Source: an uncultured Collinsella sp. (lineage in GTDB: Bacteria > Actinomycetota > Coriobacteriia > Coriobacteriales > Coriobacteriaceae). From it: 12,012 nt of DNA. The translations under genes were made by a program, and so were the position numbers. The notes under the pieces were generated by a model that saw nothing but the letters and a program-made list of their open reading frames with translations, was not told where the DNA came from and made no database searches. The DNA lies in the NCBI GenBank assembly GCA_900752475.1, contig CAADVJ010000047.1, forward strand, positions 1-12,012, in the 5' to 3' direction. Shown here piece by piece: positions 1-6,489 of the stretch (positions are counted from its first letter, which is position 1; the number at the start of each line of letters is the position of its first letter).

Positions 1-396
1 GTCTAGTTCTTCTACTTCTATGAGGTTGACCGTGGGGACTTCTTGGATGACGAGTTGGGCTATGCGGTCGCCTTTGTTGATTTGGATGTTGTTGGAGGGA
101 TCCAGGTTGATGAGGATAACCTTGAGTTCTCCTCGGTAGTGGGCGTCGATGAGGCCCGGCGTATTGACTATAGACAGGCCCTGCTTGATGGCCAAGCCGC
201 TGCGGGGCTGGACGAAGCCGGCGTAGCCATCGGGCAGGGCGATGGCCAGCCCAGTAGAGACCAGACGGCGTTCGAAGGGCTTCAGGACGCAGTCCTCGTT
301 GGAGCGCAGATCCAAGCCGGCATCGGTGGGATGGGCGTATTTGGGAAGCTCGACGGTGGGGTCGAGACGCTTTATGTTGACGGTAATGTTGGACAT
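1..396 (-). CDS. dut: dUTP diphosphatase (dUTPase), 3' end cut by window edge
   Basis: Hydrolyses dUTP to dUMP and pyrophosphate, keeping uracil out of DNA and supplying dUMP for thymidylate synthesis; the family is a cytosolic homotrimer. The 132 visible residues carry motif 1 (DAGLDL, about 25-30), motif 2 (PRSGLA, 64-69), motif 3 (NTPGLIDAHYRGE, 78-90, with catalytic Asp84) and motif 4 (GDRIAQL). The glycine-rich motif 5 at the C-terminus lies beyond position 1, so the gene is incomplete here. The residue two after the catalytic Asp is His86, where many homologues have Asp or Gly. The start at 396 has a Shine-Dalgarno AAGGTGA that overlaps the nrdR stop; the two genes are 4 bases apart, so translation is probably coupled. 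Identity is secure from the motifs. Confidence 0.95.
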   Translation of the reverse strand, partial: MSNITVNIKRLDPTVELPKYAHPTDAGLDLRSNEDCVLKPFERRLVSTGLAIALPDGYAGFVQPRSGLAIKQGLSIVNTPGLIDAHYRGELKVILINLDPSNNIQINKGDRIAQLVIQEVPTVNLIEVEELD

Positions 397-400
397 GGAA

Positions 401-844
401 TCACCTTAGCTTGTCGAGCTCTTGCAGAAACTCATCGACGTCTTTGAAATCGCGGTAGACCGAGGCAAAGCGGATGTACGCCACCTTGTCGATCTTGGCC
501 AAGCGCTTGAGTACCATGTCACCCAACTCATGGGACGTAACGGCCGTCAGCGTGCGAGAGCGCAGCTCGACCTCGATGTCATCGATAATCTCATTGAGCT
601 TCTTAGTGTCGATATCGCGCTTGATGGTGGCGCGCATCAAGCCGACGAGCAGCTTATTCCGATCGAACCGCTGCTTAGTTCCGTCCGACTTAATGACCTC
701 AATTGGGTCTTCGCATCGCTCGAACGTTGTAAAGCGGTAGTTACACGAACAACATTCGCGACGGCGCTTAATGGTGTTATTTGACTCCTGCATACGGGAA
801 TCAACGACGCGGGTATGTGCCTTGCCGCATTTAGGACAGCGCAT
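401..844 (-). CDS. nrdR: Transcriptional repressor NrdR
   Basis: NrdR is a zinc-finger and ATP-cone repressor that senses ATP/dATP and represses ribonucleotide reductase operons. The 147-residue protein has the full family length. The N-terminal zinc ribbon uses Cys3, Cys6, Cys31 and Cys34 (MRCPKC and ECCSCNYRF), followed by an ATP-cone domain from about residue 48 (VIKSDGTKQRFDRNKL) to about 138. The start is supported by an AGGAGG four bases upstream of the ATG. That start lies inside the 3' arm of a perfect inverted repeat (839-882), which may restrain translation. It sits 51 bases behind the yneA-like gene and 4 bases ahead of dut, so the three probably form one transcript that starts at an SOS-controlled promoter. 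Linkage to lexA/yneA is the unusual part; the identification itself is firm. Confidence 0.96.
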   Translation of the reverse strand: MRCPKCGKAHTRVVDSRMQESNNTIKRRRECCSCNYRFTTFERCEDPIEVIKSDGTKQRFDRNKLLVGLMRATIKRDIDTKKLNEIIDDIEVELRSRTLTAVTSHELGDMVLKRLAKIDKVAYIRFASVYRDFKDVDEFLQELDKLR

Positions 845-882
845 GGTACCTCCTCTTAAACGATAACAAGGGTACCATGCGC
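839..882 (-). repeat. Perfect 12-bp inverted repeat enclosing nrdR start codon
   Basis: GCGCATGGTACC (839-850) and GGTACCATGCGC (871-882) are exact reverse complements separated by 20 bases. In the minus-strand mRNA the 3' arm contains the last bases of the nrdR Shine-Dalgarno, the ATG and the first sense codon; the loop holds the rest of the AGGAGG. Folding would hide the ribosome-binding site, which suggests translational control or coupling to the upstream gene. There is no U-tract, so it is not a classic terminator. The structure is seen directly; the role is inferred. Confidence 0.8.
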
Positions 883-895
883 AGCGCGATAATGA

Positions 896-1345
896 TTACG
901 AACGAGCAGGAACCTTAAGATGCGCACCGGCGGCGAGCGAACCATGCTCCAGATGATTGACGTTACGGATCATGTCGGAAGTCTCTTGCGTGGAAAGGCC
1001 ATCGATTGGATATTCCTCGGCAAGCGACCAGAGAGAATCGCCAGGCTGAACGCGAACGGTCTCGTAGGTAACGTTGGAAACGGACTCGGCATACGCGGCG
1101 TGACGAGCGCTAAAGACCGACATAGCGAGGACAAAGAAGAGCGTAAGCGCAACGGCAACGGCGACAATCGTCGGAACCTTCAGGGCAACGCGGGCCGGCG
1201 CGACTACAGCCTGCTGATTGCGAGCAGGCTTTACGGTCAAAGGCTGAAAGCCGGAGCGGCCACCCTGAACAACCGTAAAAGTGGGTTCCGCAGGCGTCTC
1301 GAGCTTAAGGGCGAGGTTTCCCTGGATCATATTCGTTGCGTTCAT
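896..1345 (-). CDS. yneA: LysM-domain membrane protein, YneA-like SOS cell-division suppressor
   Basis: Likely an SOS-induced division inhibitor of the YneA type, which in Bacillus subtilis is divergent from lexA and delays septation after DNA damage. The 149-residue protein has a long polar N-terminus (1-56), one hydrophobic membrane segment (about 57-79, ending FFVLAMSVFS) and an external LysM domain (about 96-146, with VRVQPGDSLWSLAEEY and a terminal LKVPARS). Bacillus YneA is shorter and has almost no N-terminal extension, so the 56-residue cytoplasmic part is distinctive. Two adjacent ATGs exist at 1348 and 1345; the second is preferred because it stands six bases from the AGGAG, the first only three. 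The promoter carries a LexA box in its spacer. nrdR and dut follow on the same strand. Function rests on context plus domain layout, not on close sequence identity. Confidence 0.82.
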   Translation of the reverse strand: MNATNMIQGNLALKLETPAEPTFTVVQGGRSGFQPLTVKPARNQQAVVAPARVALKVPTIVAVAVALTLFFVLAMSVFSARHAAYAESVSNVTYETVRVQPGDSLWSLAEEYPIDGLSTQETSDMIRNVNHLEHGSLAAGAHLKVPARS

Positions 1346-1415
1346 CATGTTCTCCTCTCGCGTGTTTTGCTGAGAACAGTTTTATCAAGCCGCGCGGACA
1401 AAAATGTCTAGCGCG

Positions 1416-1429
1416 AGAACGAATGTTCG
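1416..1429. promoter_or_regulatory. LexA (SOS) box 1 of lexA/yneA divergon
   Basis: AGAACGAATGTTCG contains the full GAAC-N4-GTTC core used by Gram-positive and actinobacterial LexA. It lies just downstream of the predicted yneA -10 element, over the probable transcription start, so bound LexA would block initiation. Confidence 0.85.
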
Positions 1430-1435
1430 GTTATT

Positions 1436-1463
1436 ATTATCTTCGAACAGTTGTTCCTGTCAA
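1436..1463 (-). promoter_or_regulatory. yneA-nrdR-dut promoter (sigma-70 type)
   Basis: On the minus strand TTGACA (1458-1463, perfect -35) is followed after 16 bases by GATAAT (1436-1441, five of six matches to the -10). Predicted start is near 1429, giving a leader of about 85 bases. LexA box 2 fills most of the spacer. Confidence 0.75.
1444..1457. promoter_or_regulatory. LexA (SOS) box 2, inside yneA promoter spacer
   Basis: CGAACAGTTGTTCC has an exact GAAC-N4-GTTC core at 1445-1456. It sits between the -35 and -10 of the minus-strand promoter, the same placement as the recA box at 11661-11674. Confidence 0.88.
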
Positions 1464-1471
1464 GCAAAATT

Positions 1472-1485
1472 CGAACATTTGTTTG
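1472..1485. promoter_or_regulatory. LexA (SOS) box 3, near lexA start (one mismatch)
   Basis: CGAACATTTGTTTG matches GAAC-N4-GTTC with a single C-to-T change in the right half. It lies 24-37 bases upstream of the lexA ATG and is well placed for autorepression. No convincing plus-strand -35/-10 pair was found for lexA; a TATTAT at 1435-1440 is a possible -10 without a clear -35. Confidence 0.65.
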
Positions 1486-1508
1486 ACATGGGTAGAGAGG
1501 ATGCCCTG

Positions 1509-2153
1509 ATGGCTCGCAAAATTACCAAGCGTCAGCAGCAAATTTACGACTTCATCAAGGAATATCAGCAGGAGAAGGGTTATCCGCCCAGCGTGCGCGA
1601 GATGGCTTCTGCCGTGGGCCTTTCCTCCCCCAGCACCGTGCACGCCCATCTATCTGCCCTGGAGGCGCGCGGGCTACTCAAGCGCGATGCCACCAAACCG
1701 CGCGCCCTGGAACTCTTTAACGAGGACGGTTCCTCTGTCTCAATTTCTAAATCTGACGAGCCCACCGCACCTCGCGGAACGGTCTCGCTACCGCTCGTTG
1801 GTCGCGTCGCGGCTGGGATTCCCATTCTGGCCGAGCAGAATATCGAAGACACTTTTACTATCCCGACCGAAATCGCCACCGATCAGGGTTCCTTTATCCT
1901 TGAGGTGCATGGGAGCTCAATGATCAATGTCGGCATCTTCAATGGCGATTACATCATCGTCCGTGAACAAAAGAGTGCCATGAACGGCGAAATTGTCGTG
2001 GCCATGATTGATGGTTCAGCGACCGTCAAGACGTTCTACAAGGAGCAGGGACGCGTACGCCTGCAGCCCGAGAATGACACCATGGAGCCTATCTATGCAA
2101 CGAATCCCGCTATCTTGGGCAAAGTCGTCGGCTTGATGCGCCGGTTCTCGTAA
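1509..2153 (+). CDS. lexA: SOS repressor LexA
   Basis: LexA represses DNA-damage genes and self-cleaves when RecA filaments act as co-protease. The 214-residue protein has an N-terminal winged helix (1-67; recognition region VREMASAVGLSSPSTVHAHL), a linker, and a C-terminal S24 peptidase fold. The scissile Ala102-Gly103 (GRVAAGIP), Ser137 nucleophile and Lys174 general base are all offset by 18 from Escherichia coli numbering, so spacing is fully conserved. The residue before the serine is Ser136 instead of the usual Asp (GSSM for GDSM). The start at 1509 has AGAGG eight bases upstream and begins the canonical helix; the reading frame is open back to 1404 but that part runs through the LexA boxes and is non-homologous. 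The three boxes just upstream imply autoregulation. Confidence 0.97.
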   Translation: MARKITKRQQQIYDFIKEYQQEKGYPPSVREMASAVGLSSPSTVHAHLSALEARGLLKRDATKPRALELFNEDGSSVSISKSDEPTAPRGTVSLPLVGRVAAGIPILAEQNIEDTFTIPTEIATDQGSFILEVHGSSMINVGIFNGDYIIVREQKSAMNGEIVVAMIDGSATVKTFYKEQGRVRLQPENDTMEPIYATNPAILGKVVGLMRRFS

Positions 2154-2195
2154 TGCAAAAACGCACCCATCTTTGATACCGTCCGCGGGTTTACG

Positions 2196-2855
2196 ATGAT
2201 TTCAATGGCAGGTTTTCACGCTTGCTACGATCTCGCCTACCTGTACGACTGGGATATGCCCTGGTTTACCCAGACTGTCTTTCAAGACATCTGGCGCGCC
2301 AGCATCAGCTGGGTATTTTTATTTATCGCGGGTTGGATGTGCACCCTTTCGCGCAACAATATCAAACGTGCCGCCAAATACGCCTTAGCAGCACTCGTCG
2401 TCTGGTTGGCAACAACACTTGTCTCAGTAGACGATTCGGTTAGTTTTGGCATCATCTACTGCATGGCCGCATGTACCGGCATCGTGGCGTTGACCGATCC
2501 CGTCCTTATGAAGATATCGGCGAGATGGGGCATATCCCTATGCCTTGTGTTGTTCGCCCTCACCTGGAGTATCCCCAAAACGATCTATCCTGTCCCCTAC
2601 CTGGCGTGGCTGGGATTTCCGAGCTCTGGGTTTGTTTCAGGCGATTACTACCCCATCATCCCGTTTATCTTTATGTATCTTGCAGGATACTTCGCCGCAC
2701 ATATAGCGCAGGGAATCGATAAGACCGTCCCTAGCTGGGCCTACGCCAATCCCGTCCCGGCGCTTGCAATCCTTGGACGTCACGCACTCCCCTTTTATCT
2801 GCTGCATCAGCCCATCATTCTGGGCATTTTGGAGCTCGTCTACTCGGTGCGATAA
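2196..2855 (+). CDS. DUF1624/HGSNAT-type multipass membrane acyltransferase, N-terminus probably frameshifted
   Basis: Polytopic inner-membrane protein resembling the heparan-alpha-glucosaminide N-acetyltransferase catalytic family (DUF1624); its substrate is unknown. Family-like stretches include FHACYDLAYL at the start, SWVFLFIAGWMCTLSRNN, FGIIYCMAACTGI, SGDYYPIIPFIFMYLAGY and the closing LGRHALPFYLLHQPIIL. About six hydrophobic segments are visible in 219 residues. The ATG at 2196 starts in the middle of the first membrane helix. The same frame upstream (2172-2195) encodes FDTVRGFT, which fits the family N-terminus, but contains no ATG, GTG or TTG after the lexA stop. An ATG at 2153, overlapping the lexA stop as TAATG, opens MQKRTHL and ends at TGA 2174, one base out of frame. 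So the gene is likely broken, recoded or affected by a one-base error. It follows lexA directly and overlaps hflX tail-to-tail by 16 bases. Confidence 0.8.
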   Translation: MISMAGFHACYDLAYLYDWDMPWFTQTVFQDIWRASISWVFLFIAGWMCTLSRNNIKRAAKYALAALVVWLATTLVSVDDSVSFGIIYCMAACTGIVALTDPVLMKISARWGISLCLVLFALTWSIPKTIYPVPYLAWLGFPSSGFVSGDYYPIIPFIFMYLAGYFAAHIAQGIDKTVPSWAYANPVPALAILGRHALPFYLLHQPIILGILELVYSVR

Positions 2856-4129
2856 CGCTCGAGCCGCGGTGCAATACGAGCCGGCAGCTTCGCCACAATA
2901 CGAACGCCGTCCTCAAGATATTCCTCGTGCAAAAGGGTTCCCTGCTCATGCACCAGCGTGATGAGGGCGCCCTCGCGATACGGGATATCAGCAGAGAGCA
3001 ACACATCGGTAGCAGCCGCCTCACGAGCAATACGGTCGACGAGATCGTCGAGTCCCTCGCCCGTCTGGGCCGAGAACAGCACGGCCTCGGGATAGCGACG
3101 CCGGAAGCTCAGTCGATCAACGCTATCGAGAAGATCGATTTTATTGAATACCGTAAGCGTCAAACGCTCGCCGGCACCGATCTCGTCAAGAACGCGATCG
3201 ACCGCCTCGAGCTGGCGCTCGTAGTCTTCGTCAGACGCATCTACGACTTTGAGAATTAGATCGGCACCCAACACCTCGGACAGTGTCGATTTAAAGGCAT
3301 CGACCAGACCATGCGGCAGCTTTTGAATAAAGCCGACGGTATCGGTAATCGTCATGCCGCGACCGCCAGGCAGGCGATATGAACGCGTCGTCGGGTCGAG
3401 CGTAGCAAACAGCTTGTCCTGCGAAAGTACCGTAGAACCGGTCAGACGATTGAGCAACGTCGATTTACCGGCATTGGTATAACCGGCTAACGCGACGCGA
3501 AACGCCGGTGACTCAATACGACTCTTGGATTGAACATCACGACGCTGTTCAACCTGCTTGATCTCACGTCGAAGCGCAGCGATCTTATTACGAATGAGGC
3601 GACGGTCGACCTCGAGCTGACTTTCGCCCTGACCAAAGCGTGAGCCGATACCGCCGCGCGTCTGTTCCTTGGCGAGATGGCTCCACATGCCGCGCAGACG
3701 AGGCAACAGATATTGAAGCTGCGCCAGCTGTACCTGTAGGCGTCCCTCACGCGTCTGAGCATGCAGGCCAAAGATATCCAAGATCAGTGCCGTACAATCG
3801 ATAATCTTTACCGGCTCGCCCACGGCTTTCTCCAAATAGGATTGCTGCGAGGGCGTCAGGTCGTCGTCAAAAATAACGACATCGGCATCCATGCGATGTA
3901 CCAGACCGCACAGCTCCTCTACCTTACCGGAACCGATAAATGATTTGGGATACGGCTTTACCAAACGCTGAGACAAGCGAGCCACGCACTGGGCACCAGC
4001 CGTGTGGGCAAGGCGCTCCAGCTCATCGAGCGATCGATCGAGTGGCCATGCATTGTCGCGCCACTCAACACCAACCAAAATGGCACGCTCGGGCTCGGGT
4101 GCCGTGGGAACAAGGGGGAAACGAGCCAT
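2840..4129 (-). CDS. hflX: Ribosome-associated GTPase HflX
   Basis: HflX binds the 50S subunit, splits stalled or hibernating 70S ribosomes and hydrolyses GTP. The 429-residue protein has the HflX N-terminal domain (GSGKVEEL about 66-73; VIFDDDLTPSQQSYLE 85-100), the characteristic helical linker with RLRGMWSHL and GIGSRFGQGESQLE (145-173), then an Obg-like G domain: G1 GYTNAGKS (216-223), G3 DTVGF (263-267), G4 NKID (329-332) and G5-like SAQTGEG (353-359). The start ATG overlaps the miaA stop as TAATG with a GAGG seven bases upstream, so translation is coupled to miaA. miaA-hflX adjacency is known in other bacteria (hfq-hflX in Escherichia coli); no hfq is present here. The 3' end overlaps the convergent acyltransferase gene. 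Confidence 0.97.
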   Translation of the reverse strand: MARFPLVPTAPEPERAILVGVEWRDNAWPLDRSLDELERLAHTAGAQCVARLSQRLVKPYPKSFIGSGKVEELCGLVHRMDADVVIFDDDLTPSQQSYLEKAVGEPVKIIDCTALILDIFGLHAQTREGRLQVQLAQLQYLLPRLRGMWSHLAKEQTRGGIGSRFGQGESQLEVDRRLIRNKIAALRREIKQVEQRRDVQSKSRIESPAFRVALAGYTNAGKSTLLNRLTGSTVLSQDKLFATLDPTTRSYRLPGGRGMTITDTVGFIQKLPHGLVDAFKSTLSEVLGADLILKVVDASDEDYERQLEAVDRVLDEIGAGERLTLTVFNKIDLLDSVDRLSFRRRYPEAVLFSAQTGEGLDDLVDRIAREAAATDVLLSADIPYREGALITLVHEQGTLLHEEYLEDGVRIVAKLPARIAPRLERYRTE

Positions 4130-5067
4130 TAGGCAGCCTCAATACGATGCAGGATATCAGCAACGACCTCATCGATCGTACATTCATCCATATCAAACCA
4201 CGCGATACGGTCATCGCGCTTAAACCACGAAAGCTGACGTTTGGCATAGCGACGCGAACGCATCTTAATGAGTTCGCGAGCCTCATCCATGCTCGTAACG
4301 CCATTGAAAGCATCGATGATCTCTTTATAGCCAATTGCCTGCATCGAAGTCAGGGCATCTCCCAGCCCCTGGTCCATAAGACCGCGAACCTCATCAACAA
4401 GACCCTGTTCAAACATCAGATCGACACGCAGGTTAATGCGCTCGTAGAGCACCTCACGATTACGCGTCAGACCAAACCATAGGGCATGATAATGCTCGCG
4501 CGGAACACTAAACTGACTTTTTTGCTTTGCATAGGAGATACCATCATCATGCATCTCGAGCGCACGAATCACACGGCGCACGTTATGGGGATGAATAACA
4601 GCAGCCGATTCTGGATCGCGCTCGGCAAGCAGAGCATGCAGTTCTTCCTCGCCAATACGCTCGGCAAGCTCCTGATAGCCCGCACGGCGATCGTCCTCAA
4701 GTTCACCCGAGGGAAAGTCCATCTCATCAAGGGCGGCCTTGAGATACAGCCCCGTACCTCCGCAAAAAACCGGCAGGCAACCCGAACCAAGGAGACGTTC
4801 AACATGTGCGCGAGCGTCAGCCTGATAAAGCGCCGCAGAGTACGCCACACCCGGCTCTACAATGTCGACGAGACGCAGCGGCGCCGTACACTCATCGGGC
4901 GCCATCTTTGCAGTACCGATGTCCATGCCGCGATAGATTTGCATCGCGTCGCACGACAGCACTTCGGACGAAAGACGAGCTGCCAAACGGTCGGCAACAT
5001 CGCTCTTACCAACCGCCGTCGGACCGACGATCGCAACGGCGGAAAGACCTGCCCCGGGAGAAACCAT
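4129..5067 (-). CDS. miaA: tRNA dimethylallyltransferase MiaA
   Basis: Transfers the dimethylallyl group from DMAPP to N6 of A37 in tRNAs that read UNN codons, forming i6A. Visible features in 312 residues are the P-loop GPTAVGKS (15-22), the SCDAMQIYRGMDIGTAK block (38-54) holding the catalytic Asp40, GGTGLYL (103-109), HPHNVRRVIRALE (159-171) and the C-terminal RRYAKRQLSWFKRD (272-285). Length is normal. The start codon overlaps the miaB stop (TAATG), and its own stop overlaps the hflX start in the same way. It supplies the substrate for the miaB product directly upstream, so the pair forms a complete ms2i6A pathway. Confidence 0.97.
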   Translation of the reverse strand: MVSPGAGLSAVAIVGPTAVGKSDVADRLAARLSSEVLSCDAMQIYRGMDIGTAKMAPDECTAPLRLVDIVEPGVAYSAALYQADARAHVERLLGSGCLPVFCGGTGLYLKAALDEMDFPSGELEDDRRAGYQELAERIGEEELHALLAERDPESAAVIHPHNVRRVIRALEMHDDGISYAKQKSQFSVPREHYHALWFGLTRNREVLYERINLRVDLMFEQGLVDEVRGLMDQGLGDALTSMQAIGYKEIIDAFNGVTSMDEARELIKMRSRRYAKRQLSWFKRDDRIAWFDMDECTIDEVVADILHRIEAA

Positions 5068-6437
5068 TAGCGCGGCTCACCCACAACGGAGCCGGACAAA
5101 TACCAGGTCTTGGCAACGTCAACGTCAACATCAACGATCTTGCCAACAAGCTGATCGATGCTGTAACCCTCGGGGATAGGCGCATGCACGGTCTGATTCT
5201 TGGGACTCTTGCCCAGCAGGACCGCGTCGTTCTTTTTACTCGTTCCCTCAATGAGCGCCGGCACCACAGTGTGAAGCTCACCCTGGTTATACTCGTGTGC
5301 CGTGGTCTCGATAACCTTAACCAGGCGGTTGAAACGCTCGAGAATAACCTCATGCGGCGTAGGATCGTCAATCTCGGCGGCCGGGGTACCGGCGCGCTTG
5401 GAATAGATGAAGGTATAGGCCTGAGCATAGCGGACCGTCTCGGCAAGTGAGAGCGTCTGCTCAAAGTCTTCTTCAGTCTCGCCCGGGAAGCCAACAATAA
5501 TGTCGGTCGAGAGCGCAATATCGGGCATACGGTTGCGGATGCGATCGACCAGGCCCAGATAGTCCTCGCGTGTATAACGGCGATTCATCTCTTTGAGGAT
5601 CCGTGTCGAACCTGACTGGACGGCCAGGTGCAACTGCGGCATAACGGCAGGCGTCTCGGCCATGGCGTCGATGGTCTCGGGAAGCAGATCCTTGGGATGC
5701 GAAGACGTAAAGAAGATGCGCTCCACACCCGTATCGCCCACGGCACGCAGCAGATCGGCAAAACGCGGCTTGCCAAACAGATCGCGACCATAAGAGTTAA
5801 CGTTTTGGCCCAGCAGCGTAATCTCACGCACGCCCTGACGCACCAAACCGGTCACCTCGTCGACAATCTCCTCGAAGGGGCGGCTCTTTTCGCGACCGCG
5901 CACGTACGGCACGATGCAATAGGTGCAGAAATTATTGCAGCCAGTCATGATGGGCACCCAGGCGTGATACTGGGTCTCGCGATGCCACGGCATGCTCATG
6001 GCATCCGTATCCTCATGCTCATTGGTGCGGATATGACGCTTACCATCAAGGAACGCCTCGGCAATGAGCTCGGCCACATGTGCGATAGAATGCGTGCCAA
6101 AGATGACATTGACGTTATCGACATTGGTAAGCAGACCCTCGCCATCACGCTGCGCGATGCAGCCGCCCACGGCAACCACACGCTTGCCCGAAGGCGAAGG
6201 CGGCAGGCTTTTGCAGGAATTGCACTGACCGTACAGGCGAGTATCGGCGGCCTCACGCACACAGCATGTCATGAAGACAACGATATCGGCATGCTCGGGA
6301 TCGAGCGCCATGAGGCAACCATACGAATCGAGCAGACCGCTCACGCGCTCGGAATCATGCTGATTCATCTGGCAACCAAAGGTGCGGATAAAGTAGGTTT
6401 TACCGGCAAGAATATCGCGTACGGAACGCTGGTCCAT
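5067..6437 (-). CDS. miaB: tRNA-2-methylthio-N6-dimethylallyladenosine synthase MiaB
   Basis: Radical-SAM methylthiotransferase that converts i6A37 to ms2i6A37 in tRNA. Domains in order (numbering from the upstream ATG at 6443): UPF0004 domain with cluster cysteines Cys24 (FGCQMNQHDSE), Cys60 (TCCVREAAD) and Cys95 (GGCIAQ); radical-SAM core with CNNFCTYC (Cys169, 173, 176) followed by IVPYVRGRE; and a C-terminal TRAM domain (about 390-455). Two starts are possible, 6443 and 6437; the second is chosen because AGGA lies nine bases before it and only three before the first. Total length about 456, as in the family. It sits 45 bases after spoVS and is stop-start coupled to miaA. Confidence 0.96.
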   Translation of the reverse strand: MDQRSVRDILAGKTYFIRTFGCQMNQHDSERVSGLLDSYGCLMALDPEHADIVVFMTCCVREAADTRLYGQCNSCKSLPPSPSGKRVVAVGGCIAQRDGEGLLTNVDNVNVIFGTHSIAHVAELIAEAFLDGKRHIRTNEHEDTDAMSMPWHRETQYHAWVPIMTGCNNFCTYCIVPYVRGREKSRPFEEIVDEVTGLVRQGVREITLLGQNVNSYGRDLFGKPRFADLLRAVGDTGVERIFFTSSHPKDLLPETIDAMAETPAVMPQLHLAVQSGSTRILKEMNRRYTREDYLGLVDRIRNRMPDIALSTDIIVGFPGETEEDFEQTLSLAETVRYAQAYTFIYSKRAGTPAAEIDDPTPHEVILERFNRLVKVIETTAHEYNQGELHTVVPALIEGTSKKNDAVLLGKSPKNQTVHAPIPEGYSIDQLVGKIVDVDVDVAKTWYLSGSVVGEPR

Positions 6438-6470
6438 GTGCATAAGTCCTAACGATGGGGAGTGAAACGA

Positions 6471-6489
6471 GGCAAGCAGAAGCTATGCC
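6471..6489 (-). repeat. Short hairpin over the spoVS stop codon
   Basis: GGCAAGC (6471-6477) can pair with GCT-a-TGCC (6482-6489) with one bulged base and a four-base loop. The spoVS TAG is within the stem. There is no following U-tract, so it may be an RNA-stability or processing element, or chance. Confidence 0.35.

Noticed and set aside
43..447. 134-codon plus-strand frame opposite dut
   Set aside because: Shadow of dut; all four visible dUTPase motifs are on the minus strand.
1374..1387. GAACAGTTTTAT upstream of yneA as a fourth LexA box
   Set aside because: Only the left half-site is present; the right half does not match GTTC.
1404..1508. Upstream extension of lexA to the ATG at 1404
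   Set aside because: It would include the LexA boxes and the yneA promoter as coding sequence, and the added residues do not look like LexA.
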